Origin: Lindgomyces ingoldianus
Taxonomy: Eukaryota; Ascomycota; Dothideomycetes; Pleosporales; Lindgomycetaceae
Assembly (NCBI RefSeq): GCF_010093535.1
Contig: NW_022985186.1
Coordinates: 985,257-1,049,256 of the forward strand
Reading direction: 5' to 3'
DNA: 64,000 nucleotides
How positions within the stretch are numbered: position 1 is the first letter of the stretch; every line of letters starts with the position of its first letter. Both the position numbers and the translations under genes were made by a program. The notes beneath the pieces were generated by a model. The model saw only the letters and a program-made list of their open reading frames with translations. It was not told the origin of the DNA and ran no database searches. Shown piece after piece: positions 11,801 to 24,078 of the stretch.

Positions 11801-14800
11801 GTGAGTGCGGTTCTAGATCGTTCCGGTAACGAGCTTTCGCTGATACATGTCTGCTATAGCTGCACTGGGCTGCCGAAAAGGGCCACTTGGACGTGATGGA
11901 GCTCTTGCTGGAACACGGCGCAGATATCAACGACGGCCGTCAAGACCATGTTTGGACGCCTCTGATGATGGCAGCCAGCACTGGAGAGCTCAAGGCCATG
12001 ACGATGCTCTTGACTTGGCAGGCCGGACCTGCGGACATCAATGCCTACGCGAATGACGATGGTACCGCACTCACCCTCGCAATTGCTCGCAGTGAGTTGG
12101 ATGCTGTCAAGCATTTGCTGAAGTATCATGTCGATGCGAATCTCACCGGGCCTGATTTGGAGCCTCCACTTGCGCTCGCCGCTTCAACCGGCAAAGCAGA
12201 TCTGGTCAAGCTAATTATGGATGCGGGAGGATACCAAAACACGCAATCACCTGCATATGGCAGTGCATTGGCGGCAGCTGCGTCGTCATCGAACCTCGAG
12301 ATCGTCCGGGCCGTCATTCCAATTGACCATACAATGACGTCTTGTCAGCACGCACTGGAGCATGCAGCTGCTGTGGTGTCGAAAGACATTATTGACTTCC
12401 TTCTCAGAAATGTTCGCGGTCTCCAATGCGATGTCGCATTTACGAAAGCTGCAGCCAAAGGCGCGAACGATATCCTCCAAATGCTGTGGACCTACTCACA
12501 TGGTAGCATCTCTCAAGCGACCAAAAACGAGAGCTTGTATACAGCTACCGACTTCGAACTGAAGACGACGGTAGAGATTCTTCTGTCCATGCATGCAGAT
12601 CCCAACGCTGAGGGAACCGAATATGGCAACGCACTTACAGCAGCCGCTTATGACGGTACTACCGAAATTGTGACTATGCTGTTGAATGCAGGCGCCCACG
12701 TCAGGCATCCGGCAGGCTATCCCCTTCAAGCGGCTGCATCCCAGGGTCACGAAGAGGTCATCACCCTACTCATCCAGCATGGCGCAGATGTAAACGAAGT
12801 CAACCCGAATTTCGACGCCGGATCGGCCCTACAGGCCGCTTGTGTCTCTGGGTTTGACGATGCCGTAGAGTTGCTTTTGAAACATGGAGCAGACCCGAAC
12901 CTTGGAAGAGGCACAATGACAAATCCCATCATTGCTGCGTCAAGGAAAGCGGAGGGAGAGATCATTGAGATGCTTGTCAATGCACGTGTCAACGTCAACG
13001 TCTTCGGCGGTGAAGACAACAGCACTCCACTCAACAACGCCGCCATCTCACTACCAGTGCGTTCAATGAAGACGTTGGTTGATCGTGGTGGTGCATATGT
13101 TAACCAAGCCGACCAAGATGGTGATACGGCTCTCAAACTTGCAGCGATGGTCGGCGACGACGAGTGCGTCGCCTTCCTCTTAGAACGTGGGGCTGATATC
13201 CATCACAGTGGTGGTCACAATGGTACTGCTCTGCATGCAGCGGCTGCCCGTGGTTCTGTGGAATGCTGCCGTCTCCTTCTAGATCATGGTGCCTCCCCTT
13301 CCATTGTGGCAGGCCCGTATCATACGGTTATACAGGCGGCTGCTGCGTCCGGAGACATCGACACTATGAGGCTTGTACTGGACGCCGATCCACATTTAGA
13401 CGTCAACATCCAAGGTGGACAATACGGCACGGCATTGCATGCCGCAGCGATGCAGATGGACTCTCAATGCGTGAAAGTGCTCCTAGCTAAGGGCGCCAAT
13501 CCTAACACAATCATAGGGGAACATGGCACGGCGTTACAACTTGCAGCTTTCACTGGCTGCAATCGCAATGTCATAGCGCTAGTCGCAGGTGGTGCAGATA
13601 TAAACACCGTCTCTGGAAAGCACGGCACAGCTCTGCAAGCGGCGGCTTTGAAGTGCGATTCGAGCACACTCGAAGCACTGCTGGAAGCTGGCGCCAAGCT
13701 AGAGGTCGATGATGGGATGAGCAAGCCGAACAGTAAGAGAAATGGTAAGTATGGCTCTGCGCTTGCTGCCTCTGCCGCGAGGTGGGAAACGGATAATCTG
13801 GAGCTTCTACTTCCCAAGGAGGATTGGAGTAGTACTGCGTTCCGCGATGCGCTCGAGATGGCTGTCAAATACAACTACCACGGTTCCTTCCGGATGATCA
13901 TTCGATCTGCTGGTGGCAAAGCGCTCCCGAAGAATTTCAAGTCCAATCTGAGGAAGAAGATCAGGAAGATGGACGAGACAGATGTCGGGGAAACAAACAG
14001 CGACTTTGGGGATGATGTAGTTTACAACGAGCAGGATCCTGATGAAGAGGACGAAGTGGAGGAGGAGGAAGAGGAAGAGGAAAAGGTTGAAGATACCACA
14101 GAAAAGCCAGAGGAATCTGCACATGTCGAGGATGGTAATTTCTCCGGCGCCCGAGGTCTGGACTCAACGACGGCCAATGGCCCAATACCTAACACTGGAT
14201 ACGGGAATCATGATACGTCTCTTCCAACACAGCAGCAAGGGCCTCCGGGATATGGACATCCTCCTCCAAGCCTCAGGCCTGGACAATCTCAGCGAGGAAT
14301 TGATGGCCCACAGCAAGGTTACAGTCAGAGTCACGTCCAGACTCAGCCACATCAAAGTTACGGTCAGACTCAACCACATCGACGCTACAGTCAAACTTCA
14401 CCGCAGCAAAGCTATAGCCAAAGTTCCCCGCCGCCAGGCTACAGTCAACCTCCGCTGCAGCAGAGCTACAGCCAACGGTCGCCACCTCCGAATGCCATGC
14501 AAAGTGATCCACATGCTACTGATGGTATTGCAGAATCTTACCACCCCATAGACCCCGTGCCTACTAGTTATGGAAGTCAGTCCTATAACAATCAATCCTG
14601 GCACGAGCCTTACAACGCGCAGAGCAACACCAAGTATGATGCATATCCAGGACTGACACACACCCCTCCTGCTACAACGTACCCAGGATCATCACATGCC
14701 CCTCTAGCTACCGCATACCCAGGATCTGGATATCCCCCGCAAAGCTATCATCAAGCTCGAGGTCTGGGCAATGAGAACACTGGATACGAAAGTGCGAATA

Positions 14801-15030
14801 CCTACAATTACTCAGCCCCTACGCAGAGTCGGGCATCGGGATCTCATATGGGTGGGTATGCAGCTGCGGGAGGGTTGGGAGTAGTTGCTGGCGCGGCTGG
14901 GGGTTATGCGGTGGCGGACCATGAAGAAGACAAGGAGCAGGAGGAAGAGCAGGAAGAACAGAAGGAGGAGGAGGAGGAGGAGGAGGAGGTAGAAGAAGAA
15001 CAGCAGGAGGCTGGTGACGAGTACTATTAG
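8855..15030 (+). CDS. STAND protein: SesB-like hydrolase, NACHT-like NTPase, ankyrin repeats
   Basis: Exons 8855-8943, 9002-9632, 9689-11800 and 11860-15030 give 2000 residues. Introns are 58, 56 and 59 nt with GTATGT, GTAATA and GTGAGT donors; intron 2 could also end at 9679. Residues ~30-240 form an alpha/beta-hydrolase with nucleophile elbow GHSMGG (Ser124), as in the SesB domain of fungal NLR-like proteins. A P-loop GQEGRGKS lies at 393-400. The Walker B-like strand FFVLNSLHEL (508-517) has Asn where Asp is usual, so ATP hydrolysis may be weak. Ankyrin repeats span ~920-1610, followed by an acidic run (~1672), a Gln/Pro/Tyr/Ser-rich stretch (~1730-1825), a Gly/Ala-rich hydrophobic segment (~1942-1965) and an acidic tail. 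By family knowledge, ligand-triggered oligomerisation would activate the N-terminal effector in self/non-self recognition or cell death. That role is inferred here. No RIP damage is seen. Confidence 0.85.
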
Positions 15031-15547
15031 ATGCGTTACATCTCACATATCCACACGAGAACAATGTATTGCCATCTCTCTTGCACACAGAACAGCATTC
15101 GTCCAATGTCTCCTTTCATTCACCCGAATCAAGTCTAGTCCTGACAAGTTCCGCCAATGATCTAAACGCAATGTGAAGTAGGTTCCTTGCAACTGTCGTC
15201 CTAAGGCACAACCTCTGTGGTACGTTGAATTACTTCCTCTCACATTACCTTGGAAAACTTAACTATAAAAACTTACTAAAACTTCTAATAGACTAATTGG
15301 GTATAAAAGAACTAAGATACTAGAAAGTTTAAAAGCGATAAAAATAGCTTAAAATAACTTAATAGTAAGCTATTTTAGCCTAAGAGCAATGTTGAAAAGA
15401 ATAATAGTTCGTTCTTGTGCTGCTACAATTATCACCACTTTCGCTATTATGGATCTGGCCAGTGAGATTTTGTGGCAAGTTCTCCCTCTTGATGTCCCAT
15501 ATGCAGCCCTATCAGACCCTCTAGTCACTCTCTAACATCGGGAACAC
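15031..15547. other. 3' flank of the STAND gene, grading into AT-rich DNA
   Basis: Noncoding. The first ~210 bp are of normal composition; from about 15250 the sequence becomes TA-rich and RIP-like. Confidence 0.5.
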
Positions 15548-15900
15548 GGACGACGGTCACGAATAGAACAGGCCCGAAGCCAGCAATATCTCGCCCCAGA
15601 GGAGAAAAGGGCAATTGTGAGGTTTCTGTTACTAATATGTAGCCTTAGCGAACCTCTACAAATGAAGTTTATATCATCGCTGGCCTTGAGCCTCTAAGAA
15701 ACGACATCCCGAACTTAAGGCAAGAAGACTTGGGGAGATCGACTAGAAACGTCATGGGAATAATATCTACGATAAGATCACGGGGTGGTTTGAGGTGATA
15801 AGGTCGGCCTTACAGGAACCGGCTGTCACTGCAGAGAATGCGCATAACATGAATGAGGCAGGGGTCATGATAGGCATGCTGGGTGTCGCGCGTGTATTTT
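15548..15900 (+). pseudogene. Relic of a second pogo/Fot1-type transposase
   Basis: Broken reading frames give pieces typical of pogo transposases: a stretch reading APEEKRAIVRFLLL, then after frame changes near 15690 KARRLGEIDWKRHGNNIYDK, then EPAVTAENAHNMNEAGVM, where the usual NMDETG catalytic motif has become NMNEAG. This lineage differs from the RIP-mutated pogo elements elsewhere in the window and shows indels rather than pure RIP decay. No terminal inverted repeats were found. A short open frame at 15795-16025 is part of this relic. Confidence 0.7.
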
Positions 15901-16144
15901 ATCAGCCTATATCTTCTGTTCTGCTTGGCATGAGGTTGACCTTTTGCCACTTGCAACAGTTATGGGCCTGGTTTGCTGCGTACATAGATAATGCAATAAC
16001 ATTTTTTGCACCCCTGTTCCACTAATAGGAACACACTCAATCACATTTAATCACTGAACACCAGCCTGTTTAATACCCATGCTTAGTCTAGCTTTTTCCT
16101 AGGCAAAAGGAACTTTTTTTAGCGCCTCTAAGAAGTACAGCCTA
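15901..16144. other. Spacer without recognisable content
   Basis: Intermediate composition, no gene or repeat recognised. Confidence 0.4.
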
Positions 16145-19032
16145 GTAGTTTTTATCGCACGTGTCTCATGCGATAGCATACCCATCTACTGCACTATTCA
16201 CTTATTAGGACTAGTTTCTTTCTTGTACAGTATATAGTCAGCCTAGAGTTCTCTTGCGCTCCTTAGACCTGATAATACACTTATATAATCTACTTTGTTT
16301 AGATCTTAATACCTTGTTAACTTACTTACTATATAACCTCTTCTTAGCTTATGCAAGAGTTATAAGCCTAGAGTTGCGCTCCTAACTAGTACTATAGTCA
16401 CTACTATACATTTAGCTTTTGCATCTAGCTTAAGAGGGCTCTGCAAACCTTAGCACATACTAATCACAGATTGCTTACTAGCTAAGCCTAATTAACAAGA
16501 CAACAACCTTCTGTCTATTCTAAACATACTAATTATAGATTACTTACTAGCTAAGCCTAATTAACTAGACAATAACCTTCTTGTAATAAGGTAGGCGCCC
16601 TGCCTGCCAAGCTAATACTATACGACTTTCCTTACTGTACTAAAAGGTACGCACGAGAATACTTAAGCTAAGTATTCTTGCATAGTATAATATATATATA
16701 GATAATGCTAGAGCTAGCACTAGCACTAGCGGTTGTCTCTAGTCTAGCCTAAACCTCTATAAGCGAGAGAAGGCCACGTAGTGGACTGTGCCTACCTTGT
16801 TACACACTACCTCCTCCCTTTATTGTCTTAGCCTCTAAGACATAAAGCTAAGGATATATATCTACTCTACTCTAATTATAGCCTCTGTTATGATCTAAGC
16901 TAGAGTGATTACTAAGACTTAAACTCTTAACCTTTAGGTGTTACAATCATATAGAGCATTACTTTAAAGCTAGCGCTACTATATACGCTAGAAGCTAATA
17001 GCAGCTAAACACTTTAGCTAGATAGTTATTGTTTAAGCTTAAAGTTTTACTTATGTTAGTAAATTTATAAAATCTTTAAAAAAAACACTATATTTAGTTT
17101 TCGAAGTTATATGCTTCACTATACAATAGTTTAATTACTTAATTAGAAGATACTATTTAAAATGCTATATTGTAAGAAACTAGACTGCTGTTACCTTTAC
17201 TAAATTAGTGTTAAGGTGTATGTTCTTATTAAAAGAACTATAAAGTTATATAAGCTTATACTCTAAGCTTTTATTATATATTTATGTAAGTATAACTCTT
17301 AAAATATCTATTAGAGATAGAATCTAACAAATAACTATGTCTACTAAGTGTATAATATTATATTTAATAACACTTCTTTCTATAAACTAAATAACTACGC
17401 TTTATATAAGCTACTATAAGAAGTAGTTAAAGGTAACATTATTATAAAAACCTTTTTTACTTTAACTAATACTTTAAATAATAAAAGTTATCCTAATTTT
17501 TTAAAGAAGCTTTTAAAGCTTAAGAAGTGTAATAAAAAGCTTAGTAATTAGCTCTATAAAATGCGCTAGCAAGAGTCTCTCTACTATCTACTTTTTTCTA
17601 ACATAACTTTAAAAACTATTTTAAAAGTTAACTTGAAAAAAAACTAATATTAACTTAGTCTTTTAAAATTAGTTTAGTAACATGCTAAATAATAGCTTTA
17701 ATAATAAAACACTATTAGTTATTAAAGTTTATTTACAAATAAGTTGCCGCGTAAGAGAGCACATGGTCCTAGTATCGCGCCTGTGTTTCGGACGAGCAGC
17801 CTGAGACACTTGGCGCCTAACCTCCCACTACATAGGCAGGCTCCCTATAAGCCTCTTATAGTTAATAGACTTGCTTCTTATTGCTTCCCAATGAGCAGTT
17901 GCGACATTAGCAATATAGCTATACATTTTAAAACTAATAATTATTATCTTAAGTAGCTAAAACTACTTAGTATATAGTTATAATTAATTATAAGTTTTAA
18001 AATATTATTATTTAATCTAACTTTACTTTTTACACCTAGCTTAAAGACTTTACTAGACTAAGCTCTTCTAGTAGTACAGCTACTACTAATAAATTAAACA
18101 TTATAAAGAGAGAGAGTAGACTAAGATGTTAATAATACACTACTACACTTATATCAACTACTACTAAACTGTCTAGCTAGTATTTTGCCTTTATATTAAG
18201 CTTTATTAAAAACTTTACTAAATCTACTACTATTACTTTTAAAGCTTTTTATTAGGATTATCTACTTTCTATGCCTAAAACTTACTATAAGGTATACTAC
18301 TACTAATTCTTAGAGAGCTAGAAGCATGCTATAAGGATTACATTTATAGACTTTTATTAAAAAAAGCATTTAAGCTAGTTTTTATTACAGAGGCTATAAA
18401 TACTTAAGCAATACCTTTAAAATAATTATATAAGTATAAATTTAAGACTAAAGGTTTTTTAACTAAATTAAAGGTTAATTTTTATATATAAGGCAACCTC
18501 TAAGTTACTATAGCTAAAACATATGCTACTACTCTAGTAGCACGCGTTTTTAAAGCGCTTATCGCTATGATAGCCTTATTTAGCCTAATTATGTAATAAT
18601 ATAACACTACTAGCGCTTTTATTAACACTAAGCTTCTAACCTAAGCATATTATAACCTACTACTAGGCTACTATTACTTCTAGTAAGCTTTTAAACCTTT
18701 TTAAGCTTTTTATAAACTTAAAAATATACTTAGGCTTTAGTATTTAAAACTTACTAAGTTGCTTAAAAAGCTTAGCTTTTTTTAAATTTTTAAAGTTAGT
18801 TATTTTTTTATTAATAAAGATCTTATAGTTTACTTTTATATTAATAATATTATTATTTTTTACTTGCTAAAGTATAAACAGTACTTAGACTAATTTAAAA
18901 TTAAGCATATAAAAATTTATAAAATCTAATCTATAAAAAAACTAAACTAGTTTCTTAGCATTTAAACTAACTATAATAAAGTTAACTATACTATATAGCT
19001 TAGTAAAGAGTTATATATTAAATAGCTTACTA
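16145..19032 (+). mobile_element. Degraded Copia-type retrotransposon, truncated by a palindromic pogo derivative
   Basis: Heavily RIP-mutated. With TAA/TAG read as former Gln, 18420-19030 gives a Copia reverse-transcriptase pattern: YKFKTKGFLTKLKV, ATTLVARVFKALIAMIALF, then a Tyr-x-Asp-Asp-type region decayed to FYINNIIIFY, and a following LYIKQL. Upstream 16145-16830 may hold LTR-derived sequence, including a segment shared with 40107-40285. The copy stops at 19032 where element P1 begins and does not resume after it. Confidence 0.65.
16147..16375. repeat. Dispersed repeat shared with 40107-40285
   Basis: Both copies contain TCGCACGTGTCTCA, CTATTCACTTATTAGG and CTTAGACCT in the same order. 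This copy is RIP-mutated and the other is not. Confidence 0.75.
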
Positions 19033-20315
19033 ACGCACACTACAAGCAAGTTGCTTACACATCTAAGTTGCTTACTTTTGCTAAGACCCTTCTAAACTAC
19101 CTTTTCTACACTAATACATTCCTAATAACACTACTTAGATGCGCTAAAAGAACATTAGATACAGCTTACACTTTAGGCTTTTAAATAAAATACAACACTC
19201 TCTAAGTAACATGCTATAGCTATGTATAAAGTTTTTTAAAAGACAATAAATAACTAACACGCTAGACAACTTTTATAAGCTAATTCTACAGCCAACTTAT
19301 AAAAGCTAGGTAATAATAAGAAGTAGGTAATTATTAAGCATATACTTAAGTACTATACATAAGAATTTTCCTCTTAGCTAGTAACTATAGCTAATATAGC
19401 TAATTCTTTATATATAAAGTGTAATCTAGCTATATAAGCATAAACTAGCCTAGTATGTTTATAAAATGTTATTTAAAGCGTAAAGTAAAGTTAAGTGTAA
19501 GTATAACTATAAAAAACCTTTTTATAAGAATTATTAAGTAATATAAAGCTAGTTTAGCCTTATAAAGAATATTAAAGCTAAGTATAGCATCTAAGATAAT
19601 AATATATACAACTGTAATAAAATAGGCTTTATAATAAGCTAGACATCTACTAACTATACTTATACTTAAAACTTTACTTTAAGCTTTAGATAACACTTTA
19701 CATATATACTAAGTTAGTTTATGCTAATATAGCGTATATTATGCTTATTGTGTAAAGAATTAGCAATATTAGCTACAGCTACTAGCTAAGAGGAAAATTC
19801 TTATGTATATAGCTTAACTATGTGCTTAATAATTACTAACTTTTTATTATTATCTAGCTTTTATAAGTTAACTGTAGAATTAGATTATAATAGTTATCTA
19901 GCGTGTTAATTATTCATTTTCTTTTAAAAGACTCTATATATAGTTGTAGCATATTAGTTTAAAAGTATTATGTTTTGTTTAAAAGTATTATGTTTTGTTT
20001 AAAAGTATTATGTTTTGTTTAAAAGTATTATGTTTTGTTTAAAAGTATTATNNNNNNNNNNGTTTAAAAGTATTATGTTTTGTTTAAAAGTATTATGTTT
20101 TGTTTAAAAGTATTATGTTTTGTTTAAAAGTATTATGTTTTGTTTAAAAGTATTATATTTTCTTTAAAAGCCTAGAGTGTAAGCTGTATCTAACATTCTT
20201 TTAGCACGTTAAACTAGTATTGTTCGAAATGTATTAGTATAGAAAGAGTAGTTTAGTAGAGTCTTAACAAAAGTAAGTAACCTAAGTGTGTAAGTAACTT
20301 GCCTATAGTAAACGT
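19033..20315. mobile_element. P1: palindromic (foldback) derivative of pogo subfamily 1
   Basis: The left half matches the first ~700 bp of the complete pogo element (terminal repeat plus N-terminal transposase region). From about 19655 the sequence runs back as its own reverse complement to a second pogo end at 20312-20315. It is flanked by TA (19031-19032 and 20316-20317). Both arms carry RIP damage. It encodes nothing. The right arm is interrupted by a 20-bp minisatellite and a 10-N gap. Confidence 0.85.
19957..20157. repeat. 20-bp minisatellite with assembly gap
   Basis: About ten units of a 20-bp motif containing GTTTAAAAGTATTA. Ns at 20052-20061 sit inside the array, so its true length is unknown. 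It lies inside the right arm of P1. Confidence 0.95.
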
Positions 20316-20317
20316 TA

Positions 20318-20636
20318 CTTTTAACTTTTTTTAGTTTTTCTTTAGAGTATTATTAAGAGTGCCTAAAAGGTCTCTTGCTACTAGAGTAGCAGTAGTAATT
20401 TAAGACATTATTAGGGGTGCTTTAGTAGTTAGGGGTTAGTAGTTGCCTAGTAGTGTTTTAGTAGATTAGCTGCTTAAGCTGTGCTTGTAATTAAGCATAG
20501 ATATACTGCTAGAGGTTAACTCTAAATCAGGTAGGTCTAGCTTTAGGTTCTGCAGACGCAGGTTTAGCTGTTAACAGGGTAGTAGTTAGTAGTTAAAGGT
20601 TAGTAGTTAGAAGTTAGGCATTAGCAGTTATCTCTA
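20318..20636 (-). mobile_element. Fragment of a Gypsy-B gag region, inverted (part 1)
   Basis: Reverse complement of the gag-proximal part of Gypsy B (compare 25560-25670). It is split from its neighbour at 21737-22030 by the insertion of P2 at a TA. Confidence 0.7.
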
Positions 20637-21736
20637 ACGTACTTCACAGGCGAGTTGCTCACACACCTAAGTTGCTTACTTTTGCCAAGACCCCACTAAA
20701 CTACCCTTCCTACACTAATGCATTCCCCACAACACTACTTAGACGCGCTAAAAGAATGTTAGATACAGCTTACGCTCTAAGCTTTTAAATAAGACATAAA
20801 ACTTTTAAAAAAATGTGCTGTAGCTATGTACAGGGTCCTGTAAAAAACAATAAATAACTATAGCGCTAGATAACTTTTATAAGCTAATTCTACAGCTAAA
20901 TTATAGAGGCTAGGCAATAAAAAAAAGCAGGTAATTGTTAAGACTATACTTAAGCTATATACGTAAGGAATTTCCCCTTAGATAGCATTTATAGCTAATA
21001 TAGCTAATTCTTTGCGCGCTAAGCGTAATCTAGGCTATGTTTACATAAACTAGCCTAGTACGTTTATAAAGCGTTATTTAGAGCTTAAAGTAACATTTAA
21101 GCGTAAGTATAACTATAAAAGAGCCCTCTATAAGAGTTCTAGGGTAATTTAGGGCAGGTTTAGCCTTGTAGAGAATATTAAAGCTAAGTATAGCATCTAG
21201 GATAATAACACATACAACTTTAGTAAGATAGGGTTTATAATTAGCTAAATATCTTTTAACTATACTTGCGCTTAAAACTTTACTTTAAGCTCTAAATAAC
21301 GCTTTATAAATGTACTAGGCTAGTTTATGTAAATATAGCCTAGATTACGCTTAGCGCGCAAAGAATTAGCTATATTAGCTATAAATGCTATCTAAGGGGA
21401 AATTCCTTGCGCATATAGCTTAAGTATAGTCTTAATAATCACCTGCTTCTTTTTATTGCCTAGCCTTTGTAATTTAGCTGTAGAATTAGCTTATAAAGGT
21501 TATCTAGCGCTATAGTTATTTATAATTTTTTATAAAACTTTGCACATAGCTATAGCATATTTCTTTAAGAGTTTTATGTCTTGTTTAAAAGCTTAGAGCG
21601 TAAGCTGTATCTAACGTTCTTTTAGCGCGTCTAAGTAGTGTTGTGGGGAATGCATTAGTGTAGGAAGGGTAGTTTAGTAGGGTCTTGGCAAAAGTAAGCA
21701 ACTCAGGTGTGTGAGCAACTCGCCCGTGAAGTACGT
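20637..21736. mobile_element. P2: palindromic derivative of pogo subfamily 1
   Basis: 1100 bp. It starts ACGTACTTC and ends in the complement, with flanking TA at 20635-20636 and 21737-21738. The left arm matches the 5' end of the complete pogo element through the first DDE motif region; at about 21253 it turns back into its own reverse complement. Terminal repeats are better preserved than in P1. Confidence 0.9.
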
Positions 21737-22030
21737 TAATCCTAATAGGTTATTAGTAGTCTCTAAGTTTCTACCTTAGCGCATTCTTTACAACTTTTCT
21801 AAAGGCAATTCTAATTGCAGAGGATAGGAAGTTCTAAACCTAAAGGCTTTAGTTAATAGAAGGTCTCTAGGATTCTATCTATAGACTAAATAGTTTAATA
21901 TAACAGTGTGTAAGTATTACAACCTAAACTAAATTAGACACGTTTTAGAGCTTAGACATAGTTAAACAAATAATTAGTGTAATATTATAATAAGGCTGTT
22001 ACTAGTAAAATTAAATTTTCTAATTAGCGG
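21737..22030 (-). mobile_element. Fragment of Gypsy-B 5' internal region, inverted (part 2)
   Basis: Reverse complement of roughly 25010-25290 of Gypsy B, continuous with 20318-20636 once P2 is removed. It ends at about 22030 without reaching an LTR. Confidence 0.75.
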
Positions 22031-22039
22031 AGCTTTCTC

Positions 22040-23800
22040 CGCTTCTTTCTGTGGACTTTAGTTTTCTTTAGTTAGGGCTTAGCAGCTAAGAATTACTGCT
22101 TTTAGCCTTTTTAGGCTTACATAAGCATAAAAATAGCAGATCCTTAGATAATTATTTCCTGCGCGAAAACTAAAACCTCACTACACGTGTTGTCTAATAC
22201 CTGTCTAATACCTCCTGCTACAACCTACAACATAGTACCTCTGCTATTTAACACTAATAAACCTCTTTTACTCTATAATAATTGTTATTACTTTATAGAT
22301 CTACAGAGAGACAGGACGTTTCTCTAATAAAAGGTTTAATGTGCGCCCTGCAATACATAAATCTAGGCAAGGAAGCGCTCTACCTAGGGCAGCCCTATAC
22401 CTCTACTGCTAGCTAAGAGGCGCGCTCTTACTAATATTATATATGTTGTAAATAACAGACTACAACTCTATATCCCGCTGTTGTCTCCTCTAGTACCCCT
22501 ATGTTGTTATTGTTCTACGCTATTAGACTAGGCAAATAACATGTTTAAAAGAAATAGTAGGTAGAAAACTTTATGTTAAAAGTGTTACTAATTAAAGAGT
22601 AAGGTTAATGTTTATATAATAAATAAAAAACTAGTACATGTATTGCCTTTTATAAACCTTAGCCTATTAAGCTCCCTTCTTTGCAACATTCCTACATAAC
22701 AGACGCCTTAATAATTTCCCTAATATAAAATCCCTAGCCTATTAGGCAACCTCTCTAATATACTACCTGTGCTATTTACTTTAATTAGTTTAAGTACGCA
22801 ATGTACCTAAAAGCTACTGTTAACATAGAGAAGGTTTTAGTCTACACCCTCTTAGTTATAGAGAGCAGGTATAAATAAAAACAACCTTAGCAATAGTTTA
22901 GATAAGGACATTAACGTAGATATCTTTCTAGACGCTAAGCGCTGTGTGTACAATTTTCTATCTGCGCCTATACCTATAAATTTTAATAATGTTAAATTTC
23001 TTAAAGACTAGGCTATACTAGAAGTTAATAAGGGCTATATTAATAACTTTTATAAGGGTCTACTTAATATTAAGTTAGATACATGCACTACCTGCAATTA
23101 AAAGTAGTTTAACATAGGATTAAATTAATAGGGTACTTGCAAAGAGTGCGCTACTAATTTACTTAAATATAGACATAAAGAGGAATTTGTTTTACTTTAG
23201 AAAGACATAAATAACTTTAATCCTAGCTTTTTACTAAACCTTTTTAAGTTAACTACTACTAAAGAGCAACTACTAGCATGTGTACATGTTAATATAATAA
23301 ACCTCTCTGCTAGAGTAAGTAGGCACTTTATGCATTGTAAATAACTGCTAAGTCCTTTATTATAACTTTAATAGAATGTGAGTGCTAATGTATTAGTATT
23401 AGACAAGGTATTAGACTTATTAATTTATAGGCACTTAGCTAGCTGCTATCTATGGCAAGCGCATCACTATCTAGGCTTAAGATGTGCAGCTTGTTATTTG
23501 CATTGCTTAGGATTTTAGCTAGTACTTTAACTTTGCTAATAAGTACTTGCGTGGACAGACCTACTAAGAGGTGTTCTTTTGCATAGCATTTATAGGTATA
23601 TAGGTCTTTGCGTGGACTTTATAGGAATATAGTTTATAGGTTTTAGTCTGTAGACTACTTTTTATTGTCTGCTCTACTTATAGTCTTCTTCTATAGGCTT
23701 CTTCTAATGCAGTCTTCTTCTCTAGAAAGAGTTTAATAAGTGACTTAAAACAAGCTCTGCTTATGCATTCATTTATAAACTGTTATAGTATGTTATAATG
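22040..23800 (+). mobile_element. Possible Helitron-type N-terminal fragment (Cys-rich region)
   Basis: RIP-mutated. Around 22920-23520 a frame with TAA/TAG as former Gln gives FLDAKRCVYNFLSAPIP, then a two-pair cysteine module (CTTCNQ ... GTCKECA), then LLACVHVNIINLSARVSRH. This order resembles the cysteine-rich domain before the Rep/helicase part of fungal Helitrons, but no Rep or helicase motif is present, so the assignment is tentative. The remaining sequence (22040-22900) is unassigned repeat-like DNA. Confidence 0.35.
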
Positions 23801-23808
23801 TAATAGCA

Positions 23809-24078
23809 TAGGCAAGACAATAGGTCTAAATGCAGTAGAAATCCACTTAGAGGCGCATAGGAGTGCGTGGGGACTTAGAACCTAGGAATTTCTATTAACA
23901 CCTATAGGCCTTGTACAAAGGATATTAGAAAACTACTAGGCTAGCTACAGAGGCGAGGTGCGACTAAATACATGAGGGAATAGGGGTAACAGCAGGGGTC
24001 AGGGCCAGGTCGGGGTCGGGGCCGATACGGGGGCCTTCCGGACCATCCGAGATGGAACGATTCATGAGGATTGTTACA
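23809..24078 (-). repeat. Solo LTR of Gypsy-B family, inverted
   Basis: About 270 bp, reverse complement of the Gypsy-B LTR (24714-25003), with TG...CA ends. The adjacent 5-mers (TATAA and CTTAT) do not match, so no target duplication is visible. No internal Gypsy sequence is attached. Confidence 0.8.

Noticed and set aside
14042..14551. Long frames overlapping the low-complexity tail of the STAND gene on both strands
   Set aside because: They are shadows of the Glu-rich and Gln/Pro/Tyr-rich repeats of the real gene.
17744..17956. 70-codon frame in the Copia relic
   Set aside because: It lies in a less mutated piece of the retrotransposon between the integrase and RT regions; not an independent gene.
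19957..20157. Candidate CRISPR-like array
   Set aside because: The 20-bp units are directly adjacent with no spacers, and the genome is eukaryotic; it is a minisatellite.
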